A stretch of 5,839 nt of DNA, from contig JAQTVK010000068.1 of assembly GCA_028706795.1 (NCBI GenBank), forward strand, positions 1 to 5,839. Reading direction: 5' to 3'. The notes under the pieces were generated by a model. That model worked only from the letters and a program-made list of their open reading frames with translations, had not been told where the DNA came from and ran no database searches. How positions within the stretch are numbered: the first letter of the stretch is position 1; every line of letters begins with the position of its first letter. A program made the translations under genes and the position numbers. The DNA comes from Candidatus Omnitrophota bacterium (GTDB taxonomy: Bacteria; Omnitrophota; Gorgyraeia; Pluralincolimonadales; Pluralincolimonadaceae). Positions 4,676 through 5,839 of this stretch are shown one piece after another.

Positions 4676-5839
4676 TTATCTTACCCCGGCCCCGACCAGC
4701 GGCCGGCCTTTGGCTTTCGCCGGCACTGCGGCGGGAGCGACAACGACCTCATTGAGCCTGGAATCGATAAAATACCGCTTCGCGACACGCATCACTTCCT
4801 GCGCGTTAACCGCTTTTATCATCTCCGGATATTTGAAAACATCATCGTAACCGACGCCGTAAAGTTCATCTAAAGCGGCCTTGAGCGCAACGTCGGAATT
4901 GACCTCGATCCCCCGGAAATATCCGCCGAGGAGGTCGCTCTTCGCGAGCTCCATCTCTTCCTGGGTCGGCCCTTCGGCCTTCAGGGACCTGATGTGGCTG
5001 AGTATTATGTTCCTGGCATCCGGGATATTCTTTGAAGTGGTCGCTACATAAAACGCGTTGTAGCCCGGGTCGAGGCCAAACACAGAGAAGGAACCCAGCG
5101 TATACGAGAGCCCGAGCTTCTCCCTTATGTCCATATAGAGCCTGCCCCCTTCGCGGCTGAGTATCGAATTTATCACATCCAGGGCGTACCTGTCAGGGTT
5201 TTTGACGTCGACACCGGGGTAGCCGAGCATGAGGACCGCTTGTTCCTTATGCATCTCTTTCACGTCCTTGCGCGGCGCCAGTTGTTCCTGCTCGCTTATC
5301 GTAACTATATCCTTAAAGGCGCTTTTTTTCAGTCCACCAAACGCTTCCTCTACCTTTCTCTGCGCAGCCGCGTCTATGTCCCCGAAGACCGAAACAACCA
5401 TGTTTTCGGGAACAGCATAACGCTTGTAATAGCCCAGGAGGTCTGCCCTGCCCAAGGACGAGACGGACCCTATTTCGCCCAAGTCAGGCATCCCGTAGGG
5501 ATGGGATATGAATATCGTCTTTATCAATTCCTTTGAGGCCACCGCGAAGATATCGTCCTCACGCGTCCTTATCGCGGCGAGCTGCTGTTCTTTCGATAGC
5601 TGCAGCTCTTTTTCCGGGAAAACCGCGTTATTCAGGATATCCGAAACGATATCAAGGGAAAAGCCGAAATCTTCCTTAAGGCATTTCAACGATATGCCGA
5701 ATGAATTCTTGCCGCTGAAACTCCCGAGCAGTATCCCGCGCGATTCGGTCTTCTCGGAGAGCCATTCGGCCGAGCGCGACGACGTGCCCTGCATCAGGAC
5801 ATCGGAGAAGAGGCGCGATATCCCGTTCGTCTTCTCGTC
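4676..5839 (-). CDS. M16 peptidase-family protein, C-terminal part, zinc motif lost (cut by right edge)
   Basis: About 387 residues of an insulinase/mitochondrial-processing-peptidase-like protein; the reading frame stays open to the window edge, so the real start lies outside. The first visible residues are DEKTNGISRLFSDVLMQGT. In active M16 enzymes this stretch carries HxxEH between 'NG(I/L)S' and 'GT'; here those five positions read RLFSD, so all zinc ligands are missing. The conserved R/Y pair of the C-terminal half is present in DIREKLGLSYTLGS (residues about 237-250 from the edge; R239, Y246). This pattern marks the non-catalytic R/Y subunit, or the second repeat of a tandem M16 protein. 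The active HxxEH half should lie just upstream, outside the window. An Ala/Pro/Lys-rich tail (VVVAPAAVPAKAKGR) follows the domain. A signal peptide cannot be assessed. The stop is 1 nt before the Memo start. Confidence 0.9.
   Translation of the reverse strand, partial: DEKTNGISRLFSDVLMQGTSSRSAEWLSEKTESRGILLGSFSGKNSFGISLKCLKEDFGFSLDIVSDILNNAVFPEKELQLSKEQQLAAIRTREDDIFAVASKELIKTIFISHPYGMPDLGEIGSVSSLGRADLLGYYKRYAVPENMVVSVFGDIDAAAQRKVEEAFGGLKKSAFKDIVTISEQEQLAPRKDVKEMHKEQAVLMLGYPGVDVKNPDRYALDVINSILSREGGRLYMDIREKLGLSYTLGSFSVFGLDPGYNAFYVATTSKNIPDARNIILSHIRSLKAEGPTQEEMELAKSDLLGGYFRGIEVNSDVALKAALDELYGVGYDDVFKYPEMIKAVNAQEVMRVAKRYFIDSRLNEVVVAPAAVPAKAKGRPLVGAGVR

Noticed and set aside
1..5839. Mobile element, CRISPR, toxin-antitoxin or defence system
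   Set aside because: No transposase, integrase, terminal or regularly spaced repeats, tRNA or abrupt composition change was seen, and all frames are accounted for by housekeeping-type families. RmuC is a core genome protein and not by itself a defence signal.

Overview
The window is one uninterrupted gene train read entirely from the minus strand, from high to low coordinates. Eight protein genes cover almost every base. The longest gap is 61 nt, and no RNA gene, mobile element, repeat array or CRISPR was seen. The base composition is moderate and looks even throughout. The organism is bacterial (EF-P, type II dehydroquinase, RmuC, Shine-Dalgarno sites). A Memo-family protein, DUF1844, RmuC and a UPF0104 flippase leading into aroQ-pepP-efp fits an uncultured lineage such as Candidatus Omnitrophota (OP3). 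That placement is an inference from gene content and is not proven by the sequence.

Layout in transcription order: (1) the C-terminal ~387 residues of an M16 (insulinase-like) protein, cut by the right edge, whose zinc motif is destroyed but whose R/Y substrate-binding pair is kept (4676-5839); (2) a Memo-family protein with all its conserved metal-site residues, starting 1 nt after the M16 stop (3871-4674); (3) a 93-aa DUF1844 protein after a 40-nt gap (3549-3830); (4) a short, membrane-anchored RmuC starting with GTG inside the DUF1844 stop (2623-3552); (5) a UPF0104/MprF-type membrane flippase overlapping rmuC by 14 nt (1662-2636); (6) after a 61-nt gap, AroQ, type II 3-dehydroquinate dehydratase (1157-1600); (7) an M24 Xaa-Pro aminopeptidase starting at TTG (68-1144); (8) the first 30 codons of elongation factor P, starting inside the end of the peptidase gene and cut by the left edge (1-90).

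The left third (aroQ-pepP-efp) is the old housekeeping block also seen in Firmicutes (yqhS-yqhT-efp): shikimate pathway, proline-peptide turnover, and the factor that rescues ribosomes at polyproline. The right two thirds hold proteolysis, envelope and DNA-maintenance functions with no obvious shared pathway. Tight coupling (1-nt gap, 4-, 14- and 23-nt overlaps) suggests co-transcription. The only two gaps longer than 12 nt both contain sigma70-like hexamers placed so that transcription would begin at, or 1-2 nt before, the next start codon. That leaderless arrangement is the most unusual signal here. Otherwise the region looks like ordinary core genome and I found no new defence or mobile system.
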